Both the position numbers and the translations under genes were made by a program. 64,000 nt of DNA from Thalassobacillus sp043497085 (GTDB lineage Bacteria > Bacillota > Bacilli > Bacillales > Halobacillaceae), in assembly GCA_043497085.1 (NCBI GenBank), contig JBIEKI010000012.1. One strand, 5' to 3'. A model generated the notes under the pieces. That model saw nothing but the letters and a program-made list of their open reading frames with translations, was not told the DNA's origin and made no database searches. Positions 1 through 8,571 of this stretch are shown in pieces (position 1 is the stretch's first letter; every line of letters starts with the position of its first letter).

Positions 1-127
1 AAAGACAGGGTTTTAAGAATGATTGAATTTGTATAGTGAAAGTTAAGGTTATGGTTGGAAAAATATTGAAAAATAGATCGGTCATAACTCTCTTTTCGCA
101 ACACTCATTGTTAGCTTGACGGTTATG

Positions 128-500
128 CACCGCTTCCCTACGCCCCTTGTCATAGGAAGTTCTCGAAGGAAACTGCCCATGATAATAGGAAGAAGACTTT
201 GGCCTTTTATATCCTTTGTAAATGCATCAGGATGAAGGTTTCAACTACATTCTTTCTCTTTTTGAAGGGTCCGTTTAATAAACTGGCTGGATGGGAAGGG
301 AATGGTGAGACTCCCGCGGGAGAAGGGGCTAGGCAAGATCCCACAGGGCTTTAGCCCGAGGAAGCTTGCCAGGTCCCCCGCAGGAAAGCGAGCCGTTTCC
401 CAGACCATCCTATTCCTCTCAAAATAACGGACCAAATCATCTCGAAACTGAGTATTCAGCTAAAGGGAACTTATATGTGAAATCACCACTGAAATTAGAG
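128..500. repeat. dispersed GC-rich Bacillaceae-type repeat, copy 1 (left module truncated)
   Basis: From about 215 to 500 this region matches 34790-35058 along nearly its whole length, including the shared core GACTCCCGCGGGAGAAGGGG and the tail around GAAACTGAGT. The part at 128-215 matches only the right end of the other module (CTACGCCCCTTG), so the left module is truncated and bases 1-127 are unrelated. The arms GGATGG near 289 and CCATCC near 404 can fold the module into a long hairpin. The short open frames inside it look like chance products of the GC-rich repeat. Confidence 0.8.
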
Positions 501-503
501 ACA

Positions 504-533
504 TAAAAAAAGACTGTCTCTACAGAGACAGTC
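504..533 (-). terminator. terminator after minD
   Basis: The inverted repeat GACTGTCTCT / AGAGACAGTC is followed on the minus strand by a run of seven T. It lies just past the minD stop and ends the mre-min transcript. Confidence 0.85.
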
Positions 534-540
534 CAGGAAA

Positions 541-1338
541 TCAGCTGCGAATTCCAAAGAACTTTTTAACTTTAGTAAAAAAGCCTTTTTCCTCATCAAA
601 AGAAAGCAACGGAACTGATTCACCTAATATCCGGCGAGCAATATTCCGATAGGCCAGCGATGACTTTGTATTCGGGTGCAACGCGACAGGTTCACCGCTA
701 TTAGAAGCCTTAATCACTTCATCATCATCCGCTACCACCCCTAATAAATCGATGGATAACACGGATACTATTTCATCCACATCCAGCATATCTCCATTTT
801 GGACCATATGGTGACGGATACGATTGACAATCAATTTGGGTGGTTCTATATCTTCTTGTTCCAATAAACCGATGATTCGATCGGCATCACGAACACTAGA
901 TTTTTCCGGGTTGGTTACGACAACCGCCTTATCTGCACCTGCTACGGCATTTTTATAGCCTTGTTCGATTCCTGCCGGACAGTCTATGATTATGTAGTCG
1001 AAATCCTGCTTTAACTCGTCTACTATTTTTTTCATGGCTTCTGGTGTAACTTCAGACTTGTCACTTGTTTGCGCTGCCGGAAGCAATTGCAGACAGTCGA
1101 AACGTTTGTCAGGAATTAAAGCCTGTTTGGTCTTCACGCGTTCCTGCACCACATCCACAAGATCGAAAATAATACGATTCTCCAGCCCCATTACTACATC
1201 AAGGTTACGCAACCCGATATCCGTATCAATCAGGCAAACCTTTTTGCCAAGTAATGCAAGTGCTGTACCGATATTAGCGGTAGTTGTCGTTTTCCCGACA
1301 CCGCCTTTACCAGAAGTTACAACAATAGCCTCACCCAT
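541..1338 (-). CDS. minD: septum site-determining ATPase MinD
   Basis: MinD is a peripheral membrane ATPase that recruits MinC and keeps division septa away from the poles. The deviant Walker A motif SGKGGVGKTTTT lies at residues 8-19, the switch region DTDIGLRNLD near 38-47, and IIIDCPAG near 117. The C-terminus (FFTKVKKFFGIR) is the expected amphipathic membrane-targeting helix. The start was set at the ATG at 1338, preceded by AAAGGAGAATGTTTA; this gives 265 residues, the usual length. It overlaps the end of minC by 8 nt, implying translational coupling. It is the last gene of the mreBCD-minCD run. Confidence 0.97.
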   Translation of the reverse strand: MGEAIVVTSGKGGVGKTTTTANIGTALALLGKKVCLIDTDIGLRNLDVVMGLENRIIFDLVDVVQERVKTKQALIPDKRFDCLQLLPAAQTSDKSEVTPEAMKKIVDELKQDFDYIIIDCPAGIEQGYKNAVAGADKAVVVTNPEKSSVRDADRIIGLLEQEDIEPPKLIVNRIRHHMVQNGDMLDVDEIVSVLSIDLLGVVADDDEVIKASNSGEPVALHPNTKSSLAYRNIARRILGESVPLLSFDEEKGFFTKVKKFFGIRS

Positions 1339-2017
1339 TAAACATTCTCCTTTCAAAGCTGCTGATGTCCGGCCTTTTTTTTATGATATCCTGTAGTCGG
1401 TCAATCAAAATTTTGTCTGCATCTTCATCTAAATAGCCGCACTCCATATAGACTCCCTCTGTTTCATGATCAGGGGCCCTGCTGATTGCATTGGCGATTC
1501 TTAACTGGCTCGGCTGCATGTAGGATGCGGCGATCACAGCACGGGAGTCCCCATCAACACCAGCATGTGCAATACCCCGAAGGCTTCCCATTACAAATAT
1601 ATTGCCCGTAGCCATAACCTTACCGCCGGGATTTACATCTCCGATCAATAATAGGTCTCCTTCTACATTGATCACTTGACCTGACCTTACCACCCTGACT
1701 AAAGGTTTTACCTCGGCATGCTTTTTCCATTCTGAAGCTTCCTCTTTTGTAAGTACATTAGATTCTATCTTTCCGACCACAAGGTTTTGGTTGTCCCTGA
1801 CTACTTCTTTCAACTTTTCTTTTTGTTCCTTGGTAACATACCGGTTTCCAAGTTGAATCTTAACTGATATCAGCCGGTCCTCTTCCAGCAAAGCATTCAA
1901 AGAAAGTTTTTCTTTTAATTCTCCTAATACATCTTCATACGCACATTGATCGTCTATTTTTAAAATAAGTCCGTCTCTCGTGCCTTTAATTGTTATAAAT
2001 TGTTGATTTGCTATCAC
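1331..2017 (-). CDS. minC: septum site-determining protein MinC
   Basis: MinC is the FtsZ-antagonising inhibitor that works with MinD. An N-terminal domain (about residues 1-105) precedes the C-terminal beta-helix domain with the glycine-rich dimer and MinD-binding surface (GDLLLIGDVNPGGKVMATGN). A GTG start at 2017 behind AGGGGGAACTAAC gives 228 residues, close to B. subtilis MinC. A longer reading to 2059 exists but has no ribosome binding site and lacks family support. It is followed directly by minD. Confidence 0.95.
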   Translation of the reverse strand: MIANQQFITIKGTRDGLILKIDDQCAYEDVLGELKEKLSLNALLEEDRLISVKIQLGNRYVTKEQKEKLKEVVRDNQNLVVGKIESNVLTKEEASEWKKHAEVKPLVRVVRSGQVINVEGDLLLIGDVNPGGKVMATGNIFVMGSLRGIAHAGVDGDSRAVIAASYMQPSQLRIANAISRAPDHETEGVYMECGYLDEDADKILIDRLQDIIKKRPDISSFERRMFNG

Positions 2018-2068
2018 GTTAGTTCCCCCTAACCTGCAAGGATCTGCTTCCCGATGCAAAAAGGAAGA

Positions 2069-2599
2069 TCAGTTGCTCAGTAAATTTGCCGCCCACTTTT
2101 CCAGTTTTCCTTTTATTATAGGATAGGCAAGTAAAAAGAAGAGAAGATTCGCTATCCCTGTCGGCAGCAATCTATTTTTCAAAAACACTTCCCACGTCAT
2201 TTGGGTCACCTGGACGAAGGAATAGATAGTATATAAAAGTAACTCTGTCAGCACCAGGCCAAGCACTGCTAGCAGAATAGCGACGATAAAGTTACCGTGA
2301 AGCATTTTTTTTAGCCCATGCAGTAAGTAGATCACGATTCCATATGTGAACATATAAACACCTAAAATGCTTGTATAAACCATATCGATCAATAGACCAA
2401 ATAGGATTGCATATAACAGGGAGTAATAGGTATCATCATTATCAAAAAAAACAGTGATAAGGACAAGGAGGACAAGTACCCAATGAGGTGTAATCAGTAA
2501 ATCCGAATAAGCTAATTTTGGCGGCAGCAGGCTCATTGCCATACCTTGGAATACAAGAAGAAAGAGTAAAATCAAAGGAAGATAGAATCGTTGTATCAT
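2069..2599 (-). CDS. mreD: rod shape-determining membrane protein MreD
   Basis: This small integral membrane protein of the elongasome has 176 residues with five or six hydrophobic segments spread over the whole chain and almost no soluble part. It starts 4 nt inside the end of mreC (ATGA-type overlap), so it is translationally coupled, and it is followed by minC. The family is poorly conserved in sequence; the call rests on topology, length and the mreB-mreC-mreD order. Confidence 0.93.
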   Translation of the reverse strand: MIQRFYLPLILLFLLVFQGMAMSLLPPKLAYSDLLITPHWVLVLLVLITVFFDNDDTYYSLLYAILFGLLIDMVYTSILGVYMFTYGIVIYLLHGLKKMLHGNFIVAILLAVLGLVLTELLLYTIYSFVQVTQMTWEVFLKNRLLPTGIANLLFFLLAYPIIKGKLEKWAANLLSN

Positions 2600-3474
2600 T
2601 CCTCTTCCTCCTCATTTTGCCGCTCCATATCATAGGTAGGCATGCTCCTGTCTACAATCATCACCTGATTGATATCATAAAGATCAGCAGCAGGCTCTAC
2701 GTAGGCTGTTTGTGTTAAACCATACTCATCCATTTCAACCTTAGTAACCTCTCCAATCAGTAACCCTGCAGGAAAGACTCCACCTTTCCCGGAAGAAACA
2801 ACCTTTTCTCCTTCCTTGATCTCTGCGTCATAGTCAATTTCTTTTAATAATAATGACTCAGTATCTTCATCGTATCCCTGAATCAGGCCATGGATCGGCT
2901 GGTCTTCCTGCCAAACCCAGGCAGAAATCCTGTTGGACAAACCGAATCCGCTCAGTAATCGGACAGTAGAATGAAACTTGTCGGTCGACTGAATTTTCCC
3001 AATCATTCCTTCGCCTGTAATTACTGCCATATTCCTTTTGACCCCATGGGCTTCTCCACGGTTCACAATCATCTGGCTAAACCATCTTTCAGAACTCCTT
3101 GCTATGACTGATGCATCAATAGGATCATAATCTGTCAGACTATCCTGGTAATCGAGGCTTGAACGAAGTTCTTCATTCTCTTTTTTCAGCATCTGATTTT
3201 CTTGCATGATACTTTTATATTGGGATAGACGTGATTTCAATATTTCGTTCTGTTCATATGTTTTACTGATATCTTGTATATTTTCGTATGTGCCTTGGAT
3301 AAATTGTACGGGTTGGTTAAATATAGTTTGTATCCACCCGACCGAATCATGGACAAATTTCTCCGGCCAGGTAAGTTCACTCCGCTCTCTTAGCGAAAAA
3401 CCAATCAAAGCGACGAGCAAAATGAAACTGACGAGTACAAGAATAAGTCGTTTTTTTTTGAAAAATGAAGGCAT
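2596..3474 (-). CDS. mreC: rod shape-determining protein MreC
   Basis: MreC is a bitopic extracytoplasmic scaffold of the lateral wall synthesis complex. It has a short basic cytoplasmic tail (KKKR), one transmembrane helix at about 9-27, a coiled coil at about 68-112 (SRLSQYKSIMQENQMLKKEN) and the two-lobed beta domain to about 270. An acidic tail (EEEEE) closes the protein. It begins 11 nt after mreB and overlaps mreD by 4 nt. Confidence 0.95.
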   Translation of the reverse strand: MPSFFKKKRLILVLVSFILLVALIGFSLRERSELTWPEKFVHDSVGWIQTIFNQPVQFIQGTYENIQDISKTYEQNEILKSRLSQYKSIMQENQMLKKENEELRSSLDYQDSLTDYDPIDASVIARSSERWFSQMIVNRGEAHGVKRNMAVITGEGMIGKIQSTDKFHSTVRLLSGFGLSNRISAWVWQEDQPIHGLIQGYDEDTESLLLKEIDYDAEIKEGEKVVSSGKGGVFPAGLLIGEVTKVEMDEYGLTQTAYVEPAADLYDINQVMIVDRSMPTYDMERQNEEEEE

Positions 3475-3485
3475 AGAAGCGTCAG

Positions 3486-4526
3486 TTACTCCATTCTGGC
3501 TCTTGAAGCCACGTTAGGCTGCGCCTTGAAGTGATGAATGTATTCCAAGGATTTCCCCGTACCGATCGCTACGCAATCAAGTGGATCATCAGCTACAAAA
3601 ACAGGCATTTTTGTTTCATCACTGATAACTTGATCCATATTCTTCAGCAAAGCACCACCACCAGTCAATACAATTCCTCTGTCCATGATATCAGCTGCCA
3701 GTTCAGGAGGTGTTTTTTCGAGTGTATTTTTCACAGCATCAATAATAGCATCTACTGTATCTTTTAAAGCTCCGGAAATTTCAGCAGCTTTGATAGATAT
3801 TGTTTTTGGCAGTCCTGTCAATAAATCTCTTCCGCGGATATCCATTTCTTTATCTTCTTCGGGACTGCCGGCTGCACCTATTTCCATTTTGATATTTTCT
3901 GCGGTACGCTCTCCAATCATCAAGTTGTATTGTTTCCGGATATATTGAATGATCGCATCATCCATTTCATCTCCGGCTAACCTGATAGATTGAGAGGTCA
4001 CGATTCCGCCTAAGGAAATAATCGCTACTTCGGTAGTACCTCCTCCGATATCTACCACCATACTTCCGGTCGGCTCCCATACAGGAAGTCCCGCTCCAAT
4101 AGCAGCGGCAAAAGGTTCAGCAATCGGGTATGCTTCTTTCGCTCCGGCTTGTTTAGTTGCATCGATGACAGCACGTTCCTCGACCATCGTAATACCTGAA
4201 GGTACACAGATCATAACGTTCGGCTTTCTTGCAAAGCTTGATCTATTTTTCATCGCTTTATTGATATAATACTTCATCATTTCAGCGGTAGTATCATAAT
4301 CGGCAATAACGCCGTCTTTCATAGGTCGTACAACAGAAATGTTGCTAGGCGTACGTCCAATCATATTTCTGGCAGGATTCCCCACCGCTTCAATGTTGCC
4401 TGTCGTAATATCACGAGCTACTACTGAGGGCTCACGAACTACGACTCCTTTGTTCTTTATAAAAACCAACGTATTCGCTGTGCCTAAATCAATTCCTAAA
4501 TCTTGTGAAAAACCAAATAAACCCAA
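3486..4526 (-). CDS. mreB: actin-like cell shape protein MreB
   Basis: MreB is a membrane-associated actin homologue that organises lateral wall synthesis. The phosphate 1 motif (DLGTANTLVF) is near residue 12, phosphate 2 (VDIGGGTTEVAI) near 160 and the adenosine motif (GIVLTGGGALL) near 285. Its 346 residues are slightly longer than usual because of a C-terminal tail of about 10 residues. The ATG at 4526 follows AAAGGGAGATCGGT. It heads mreBCD-minCD and is separated from radC by a terminator. Confidence 0.97.
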   Translation of the reverse strand: MGLFGFSQDLGIDLGTANTLVFIKNKGVVVREPSVVARDITTGNIEAVGNPARNMIGRTPSNISVVRPMKDGVIADYDTTAEMMKYYINKAMKNRSSFARKPNVMICVPSGITMVEERAVIDATKQAGAKEAYPIAEPFAAAIGAGLPVWEPTGSMVVDIGGGTTEVAIISLGGIVTSQSIRLAGDEMDDAIIQYIRKQYNLMIGERTAENIKMEIGAAGSPEEDKEMDIRGRDLLTGLPKTISIKAAEISGALKDTVDAIIDAVKNTLEKTPPELAADIMDRGIVLTGGGALLKNMDQVISDETKMPVFVADDPLDCVAIGTGKSLEYIHHFKAQPNVASRARME

Positions 4527-4626
4527 TACCGATCTCCCTTTCTACTCTATCTCGAGGGTATTCTAATTCGTTAGTAATATCTAATAATATTTGCTGTTGA
4601 AAAAATTCAGTAAGCAAGAGAAAGAA

Positions 4627-4661
4627 GCGCCTATTATAAGATCCAGCTTATAAAAAGGCGC
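4627..4661 (-). terminator. terminator between radC and mreB
   Basis: The stem GCGCCT-A-TTATAAG / CTTATAA-AA-AGGCGC is followed on the minus strand by TTCTTTCTCTT. It separates maf-radC transcription from the mreB unit. Confidence 0.7.
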
Positions 4662-4713
4662 TAATTTTCACTATCTATTCAATTATACGAAAAAAATGAA
4701 GAAATGGATAGTC

Positions 4714-5409
4714 TTACAAGTACCCTTTTTCTTTAAGAGAGACAAATTTCCGATCACCAATCACTAAATGATCCAACAATTCGATACCGATCATCTTCCC
4801 TGATTCTGCTAATCTTCTCGTTACATTGATATCTTCTTGTGATGGGGTCGGATCACCAGAGGGGTGGTTATGAATGCAAATAAGTGAGGCAGCTGACCGC
4901 TTGACGGCTTCTTTATACACTTCACGCGGGTGAACGATTGAGGCGTTGAGACTTCCAATGAAAATCGTTTGTCGATGCAGAACTTGATTTTTCGTATTCA
5001 GAAAAAGGCATATAAAATGTTCCTGTTTAAGTCCTCGCAGCTCTTCCATTACAAAGTCCGCCCCATCCTCCGGGCTGCGAATGATATAGCGTTCCGGGGG
5101 CTTCATTTGATGAATTCTTTTACCAATTTCTAAGGCTGCCTGGATGAGCACAGCTTTAGCTGTACCTACTCCTTTGATTGCTGTCAATTCTTCAATTGTA
5201 GCATCCTTCAAAAGATCCAAGCCCTCAAAGTGTATCAGTAAACGCTGGGACAAGTTCATCACTGAATCGTTCTTCGATCCACTGCCAAGGAGAATAGCTA
5301 TCAATTCCTGGTTCGATAAATGACGGGGGCCATGTTCTATCATACGCTCCCTCGGTCTATCAGCTAAAGGCACATCTTTCAACATAACCTGGGCATCTGA
5401 CAAATTCAC
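4714..5409 (-). CDS. radC: RadC family protein (JAB/MPN metalloprotease fold)
   Basis: An N-terminal helix-hairpin-helix region (about residues 15-90, with IKGVGTAKA) is followed by a JAB/MPN domain with the metal-binding signature HNHPSGDPTPSQED near 178-191. The biochemical role of RadC proteins is unsettled and the old DNA-repair assignment is doubtful. The GTG start at 5409 lies behind GAAAGGGTGCA and gives 231 residues, the usual length. maf lies upstream and mreB downstream, as in B. subtilis. Confidence 0.92.
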   Translation of the reverse strand: MNLSDAQVMLKDVPLADRPRERMIEHGPRHLSNQELIAILLGSGSKNDSVMNLSQRLLIHFEGLDLLKDATIEELTAIKGVGTAKAVLIQAALEIGKRIHQMKPPERYIIRSPEDGADFVMEELRGLKQEHFICLFLNTKNQVLHRQTIFIGSLNASIVHPREVYKEAVKRSAASLICIHNHPSGDPTPSQEDINVTRRLAESGKMIGIELLDHLVIGDRKFVSLKEKGYL

Positions 5410-5443
5410 TGCACCCTTTCCTGTTTTTCCTCACAATTTATTT

Positions 5444-6013
5444 TCAGGAGGGGGTGATGTTGAATTTTTCAAGCTCTTTCACCAGATAAGCGATAGGAAG
5501 CCCGACGACATTATAATAATCACCGCGGATTCCTTTTACCAACAATGCTCCTTTCGTTTGTATTCCATAACTTCCCGCTTTATCAAAAGGGTCTCCTGTA
5601 TCTACATAACGATTGATATCTGTTTCTGTTAATTCCATAAATTCTACGTCGGTTTTTACAGAAAAGATTTTAGATTGATTGTATCCCCGAATCATCACCC
5701 CTGTATGAACGGAATGGGAATTGCCGCTTAACAGCTGGAGTGTTTCGATTGCTTCCTTTCGGGTTTCCGGTTTTCCCAACACGTGCCCAGCAAAGCTTAC
5801 CACTGTATCCGCTGTTACTAATACTTCATTTTCTGTTGTAGCGATTTGCTCAGCTTTTACCTGTGCAAGCTTCTGAACTAACATTTCAGGGTCATTAATC
5901 TTAACGAGGGATTCATCCGCATCGCTTGTCCTGACTGCAAATTGAAAGCCAGCCAATTCAAGCAGACTTTTCCTTCTCGGTGAAGCTGACCCTAACACTA
6001 ATGATTTGTACAT
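5444..6013 (-). CDS. maf: Maf-like nucleoside triphosphate pyrophosphatase
   Basis: Maf proteins hydrolyse dTTP/UTP and modified nucleotides to monophosphates; B. subtilis Maf has been linked to septum arrest. The hallmark SASPRRKSLLELAG is at residues 9-22 and the catalytic aspartate is in VTADTVV near 66-72. GDPFDKAGSYGIQ lies near 141-153. At 189 residues it has the normal length. It sits between spoIIB and radC with 34 nt to radC, so the two are probably cotranscribed. Confidence 0.95.
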   Translation of the reverse strand: MYKSLVLGSASPRRKSLLELAGFQFAVRTSDADESLVKINDPEMLVQKLAQVKAEQIATTENEVLVTADTVVSFAGHVLGKPETRKEAIETLQLLSGNSHSVHTGVMIRGYNQSKIFSVKTDVEFMELTETDINRYVDTGDPFDKAGSYGIQTKGALLVKGIRGDYYNVVGLPIAYLVKELEKFNITPS

Positions 6014-6178
6014 CCTGACACCCTTCCCAATAACAAAACTGTGAGGTTCTAACCAGTGTATTAAACTTTCAAGAAATAATAAAAATAGTTATAATGCATT
6101 ATAACCTCTTCTCTATTCTACAATATCTGGTTTTTATTATAAGCTTTTCCTACTTTCTTGTTTAATAATTAAAGTAAA

Positions 6179-6209
6179 ATAAAAAAATAGGTACGTAAAG
6201 CACCTATTT
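6179..6209 (-). terminator. terminator overlapping the spoIIB stop
   Basis: AAATAGGT / ACCTATTT around a 9-nt loop, followed on the minus strand by TTTTTTTATTTT. The upper arm overlaps the spoIIB stop codon. Confidence 0.75.
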
Positions 6210-7109
6210 CTTAAGAATACCTTCATAGCTTTTCCAAACTTTTAATAAAAGCACATCCTGTTGGCTACGGTTATTCGATTCATTAAAATTCTTTATGGCA
6301 GCTTTAAGCTCATTGAATGTTTCATTTTCAGGCAGGCGTCCAGCTAGATGATTCCATTCCTCTGTCGTCTCTTTTCCATCCAAAGTCGAATAGAATAAAT
6401 CAGCGAAACCGCTTAGAGGTTCCGCTCCTTTTAGGTTCACCTTTTCATTTGCTGCGACTTCCCAAGGTTTGACATAGGTTTGAAGGTCATCTTTAAGTAG
6501 TGGGGATGCTTTTTCATTGGCAGACTCATAGCTTCTCGCCAGCCCTGTAAACAGGAAAACATCGCCCTCCCGCTCCCAAACGACAGTAGGATATCCTTTT
6601 TCTATATAGTTTTGACTCCATTCTTCGGCTTTCTCTATGCTCGTAAAATATCCTGCCTGAACCACATACGCTTCGACAGCCGGGAGCTTAATGGCTTTTC
6701 CCCCATCCGTTGTTACTGTTTCAGCATTTTCAGTATCTGTTCCTCCTGTATATGCGACAGGATTATCAGTTGCTGCTCCATCACTTTCAGTAATCCCTAC
6801 AAACATACGGAGTAATATAAATCCTAGTAAAAGCCCTAACAATAGTGCTGCAATTACTGAAGCGATGATATTCTTAATGGGAGAAGATAGCTTCTTTTTC
6901 CTTTTCTTCTTTTTATAATAGGGATGTTTCTTCCAAGCTTCGGGTTTGATTACTTTTTTCTGTTCCGAGTGTTCATATTCATAAACTTCTGCCGTAGCAG
7001 CTTGTTCTTCTTGAGAAGTAGCTACCTCCTTTATCGCTTCCTCGTCCTCACGTGGGATTAATGTCTCTTTACCATTCATCCTTATAGAGATTTTATCCTG
7101 CTTGTCCAC
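6204..7109 (-). CDS. spoIIB: SpoIIB-like SPOR-domain sporulation protein
   Basis: SpoIIB is a bitopic protein that aids localisation of the engulfment machinery at the sporulation septum. The cytoplasmic part is charged and ends in a lysine-rich stretch before one transmembrane helix at about residues 85-108. A SPOR domain follows (AYVVQAGYFTSIEKAEEW, about 155-220), then a C-terminal helical region. Position between comC and maf matches B. subtilis spoIIB; sequence identity is low outside SPOR, so the name rests partly on synteny. The GTG at 7109 behind AGAGGTGG gives 301 residues; the reading to 7193 lacks such a site. Confidence 0.85.
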   Translation of the reverse strand: MDKQDKISIRMNGKETLIPREDEEAIKEVATSQEEQAATAEVYEYEHSEQKKVIKPEAWKKHPYYKKKKRKKKLSSPIKNIIASVIAALLLGLLLGFILLRMFVGITESDGAATDNPVAYTGGTDTENAETVTTDGGKAIKLPAVEAYVVQAGYFTSIEKAEEWSQNYIEKGYPTVVWEREGDVFLFTGLARSYESANEKASPLLKDDLQTYVKPWEVAANEKVNLKGAEPLSGFADLFYSTLDGKETTEEWNHLAGRLPENETFNELKAAIKNFNESNNRSQQDVLLLKVWKSYEGILKK

Positions 7110-7284
7110 TAGATCCACCACCTCTGGGTCGTTTTGTACCACTCTACCAAAAGTGTTTAAAAAAAGTAGACGAAACTTGTCACCAGAATGCAATTAACGT
7201 TCGACAATTTCTTTTTGTAAAAAATAATACCTTAGGTAAAGATCCTGTTATTGTTGTTATGGATTTTTCATAAGTGACTTAATT

Positions 7285-7482
7285 ATTGGGCCGAAAAGTC
7301 GAAGACTTGACTTCGAGATATTGTAAGAGGGGAAGGGGCGTAGGGGAACGAGTCGCTTTCCACGGGAGTTCGCTGAGCCTCCTCGAGCTAACGCTCTGTG
7401 GGGTCTCACCTGGAACTCTTTTCCCGTAGGAGTCTCCCGTTCCCCTACGCCCCTTGCCACAAAAGATTATCGAAATCGCCCT
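7285..7482. repeat. dispersed GC-rich repeat, left-module copy with 16-bp perfect arms
   Basis: GGGGCGTAGGGGAACG (7335-7350) and CGTTCCCCTACGCCCC (7438-7453) are perfect inverted arms enclosing about 87 bp. The flanks GGGCCGAAAAGTCGAAGACTT and ACGAAATCGCCC-like sequence match 34538-34740. The region 7194-7738 between spoIIB and comC holds only this element and the fragment at 7602; no credible gene is present. Confidence 0.8.
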
Positions 7483-7601
7483 TGAATGTCCATATATAAT
7501 TTTTGAATGAAAGCCTATCACAATCACGGATTGATCGTACTTTCCTGTTCAAAAGCACCCTATTCTTGATAGGCGTTTCAAGATTCTAACCCCTTGTATG
7601 G

Positions 7602-7735
7602 TGGCTGGGAAAACGGTGAGACTCATAGAAAATGCTACGCATTTCTTCGTGCGCTGATTATTCAAGATGCAAATTCAAAGTCCTGTGGGATGAATATGGT
7701 CGTGGAGATCCCGGAAGGCGAAGCCTGAGGAAGCC
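7602..7735. repeat. degenerate right-module fragment interrupted by about 80 bp
   Basis: TGGCTGGGAAAACGGTGAGACTC (7602-7624) and GAGATCCCGGAAGGCGAAGC with its continuation (7711-7735) match the two sides of the right module seen at 34850-34925. The intervening bases are unrelated to the other copies. The element stops at the comC stop codon, so its right half is lost. Confidence 0.65.
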
Positions 7736-7738
7736 CTG

Positions 7739-8491
7739 TTAAAAGAAACCGATGTACCATAGCAGGATTTTGTCACTGTAAAAGAAGGCAGTCAGTGATC
7801 CAAAGATGATAAATGGGGCAAAGGGGATGGGATGGCTTCGCGATGCTTTCCCTGACAACATCAGAACCATACCGAGGCAAGCTCCACTAATGACAGACAG
7901 AAAAAAAGAAACCATCAAACCTTCTATCCCCATGATGAAGCCAATTATTCCAAACAACTTCATATCTCCAGCCCCCATGCCCCCATTACTAAGACGAATA
8001 ATCATTCCTATGAGCACTATACCGAAAATCCCCCCAAGAAAAGCATTGCCCCAGGAAACCATAGGCTGAAATATACGAAGTACCAGGAATAGTATGAAAA
8101 ATACGAGTAGCACTTTATCTGGGATATGCATATAAGCCATGTCACTCACGAAAATAATGCTAAACAAGGATATTAATAGTAAAGCTGTGAAAAGCTCTAA
8201 TGTTAATCCAAAAATGTTATAGCTGTACGCAAATAAACTACCGGTGAAGAGTTCTACAAAAGGATAAATAATAGAAATAGAGGTGTGACAGTACCGACAT
8301 TTTCCTTTCAGGTGAAAGTAAGATAAAACAGGGATCAAGTCCTGCCAGGAAAGCTGATTGTCGCATGAGGGACAGTGGGAACGGTGATGACGGAAAAAAG
8401 ATCGTTTTGGAATTCGAAAGCCGACTACATTGAAAAAAGAACCGAATACCAAACCAATAAGGAAGAAATAAAAAATAAGAATTAGGTTCAT
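7739..8491 (-). CDS. comC: prepilin peptidase / N-methyltransferase ComC
   Basis: ComC cleaves and N-methylates the ComG pseudopilins needed for DNA uptake. The N-terminal methylase part carries a CxxC pair (CPSC near 40 and CRYC near 65). The aspartic-peptidase part has SDMAYMHIPD and the GxGD motif (GGMGAGDMKLFG) near residues 120 and 180. About seven hydrophobic segments are visible. At 250 residues it has the family length and it looks intact. Its stop codon abuts a dispersed-repeat fragment, so the extreme C-terminus may have changed. Confidence 0.93.
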   Translation of the reverse strand: MNLILIFYFFLIGLVFGSFFNVVGFRIPKRSFFRHHRSHCPSCDNQLSWQDLIPVLSYFHLKGKCRYCHTSISIIYPFVELFTGSLFAYSYNIFGLTLELFTALLLISLFSIIFVSDMAYMHIPDKVLLVFFILFLVLRIFQPMVSWGNAFLGGIFGIVLIGMIIRLSNGGMGAGDMKLFGIIGFIMGIEGLMVSFFLSVISGACLGMVLMLSGKASRSHPIPFAPFIIFGSLTAFFYSDKILLWYIGFF

Positions 8492-8571
8492 TAACCATTC
8501 TCCTTCGAGGGAATTGGGGGATAGGAAAAACGAAGATAAGGTGTAGAATTTACTAGAGATAGCTATATTGA

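Noticed and set aside
241..435. 64-codon open frame and its counterpart at 34834-35049
   Set aside because: Both lie inside copies of the same GC-rich repeat and have no ribosome binding site; frame preserved by repeat similarity only.
7257..7527. Two overlapping minus-strand open frames
   Set aside because: They cover the palindromic repeat; arginine/glycine-rich translations are typical of GC-rich non-coding DNA.
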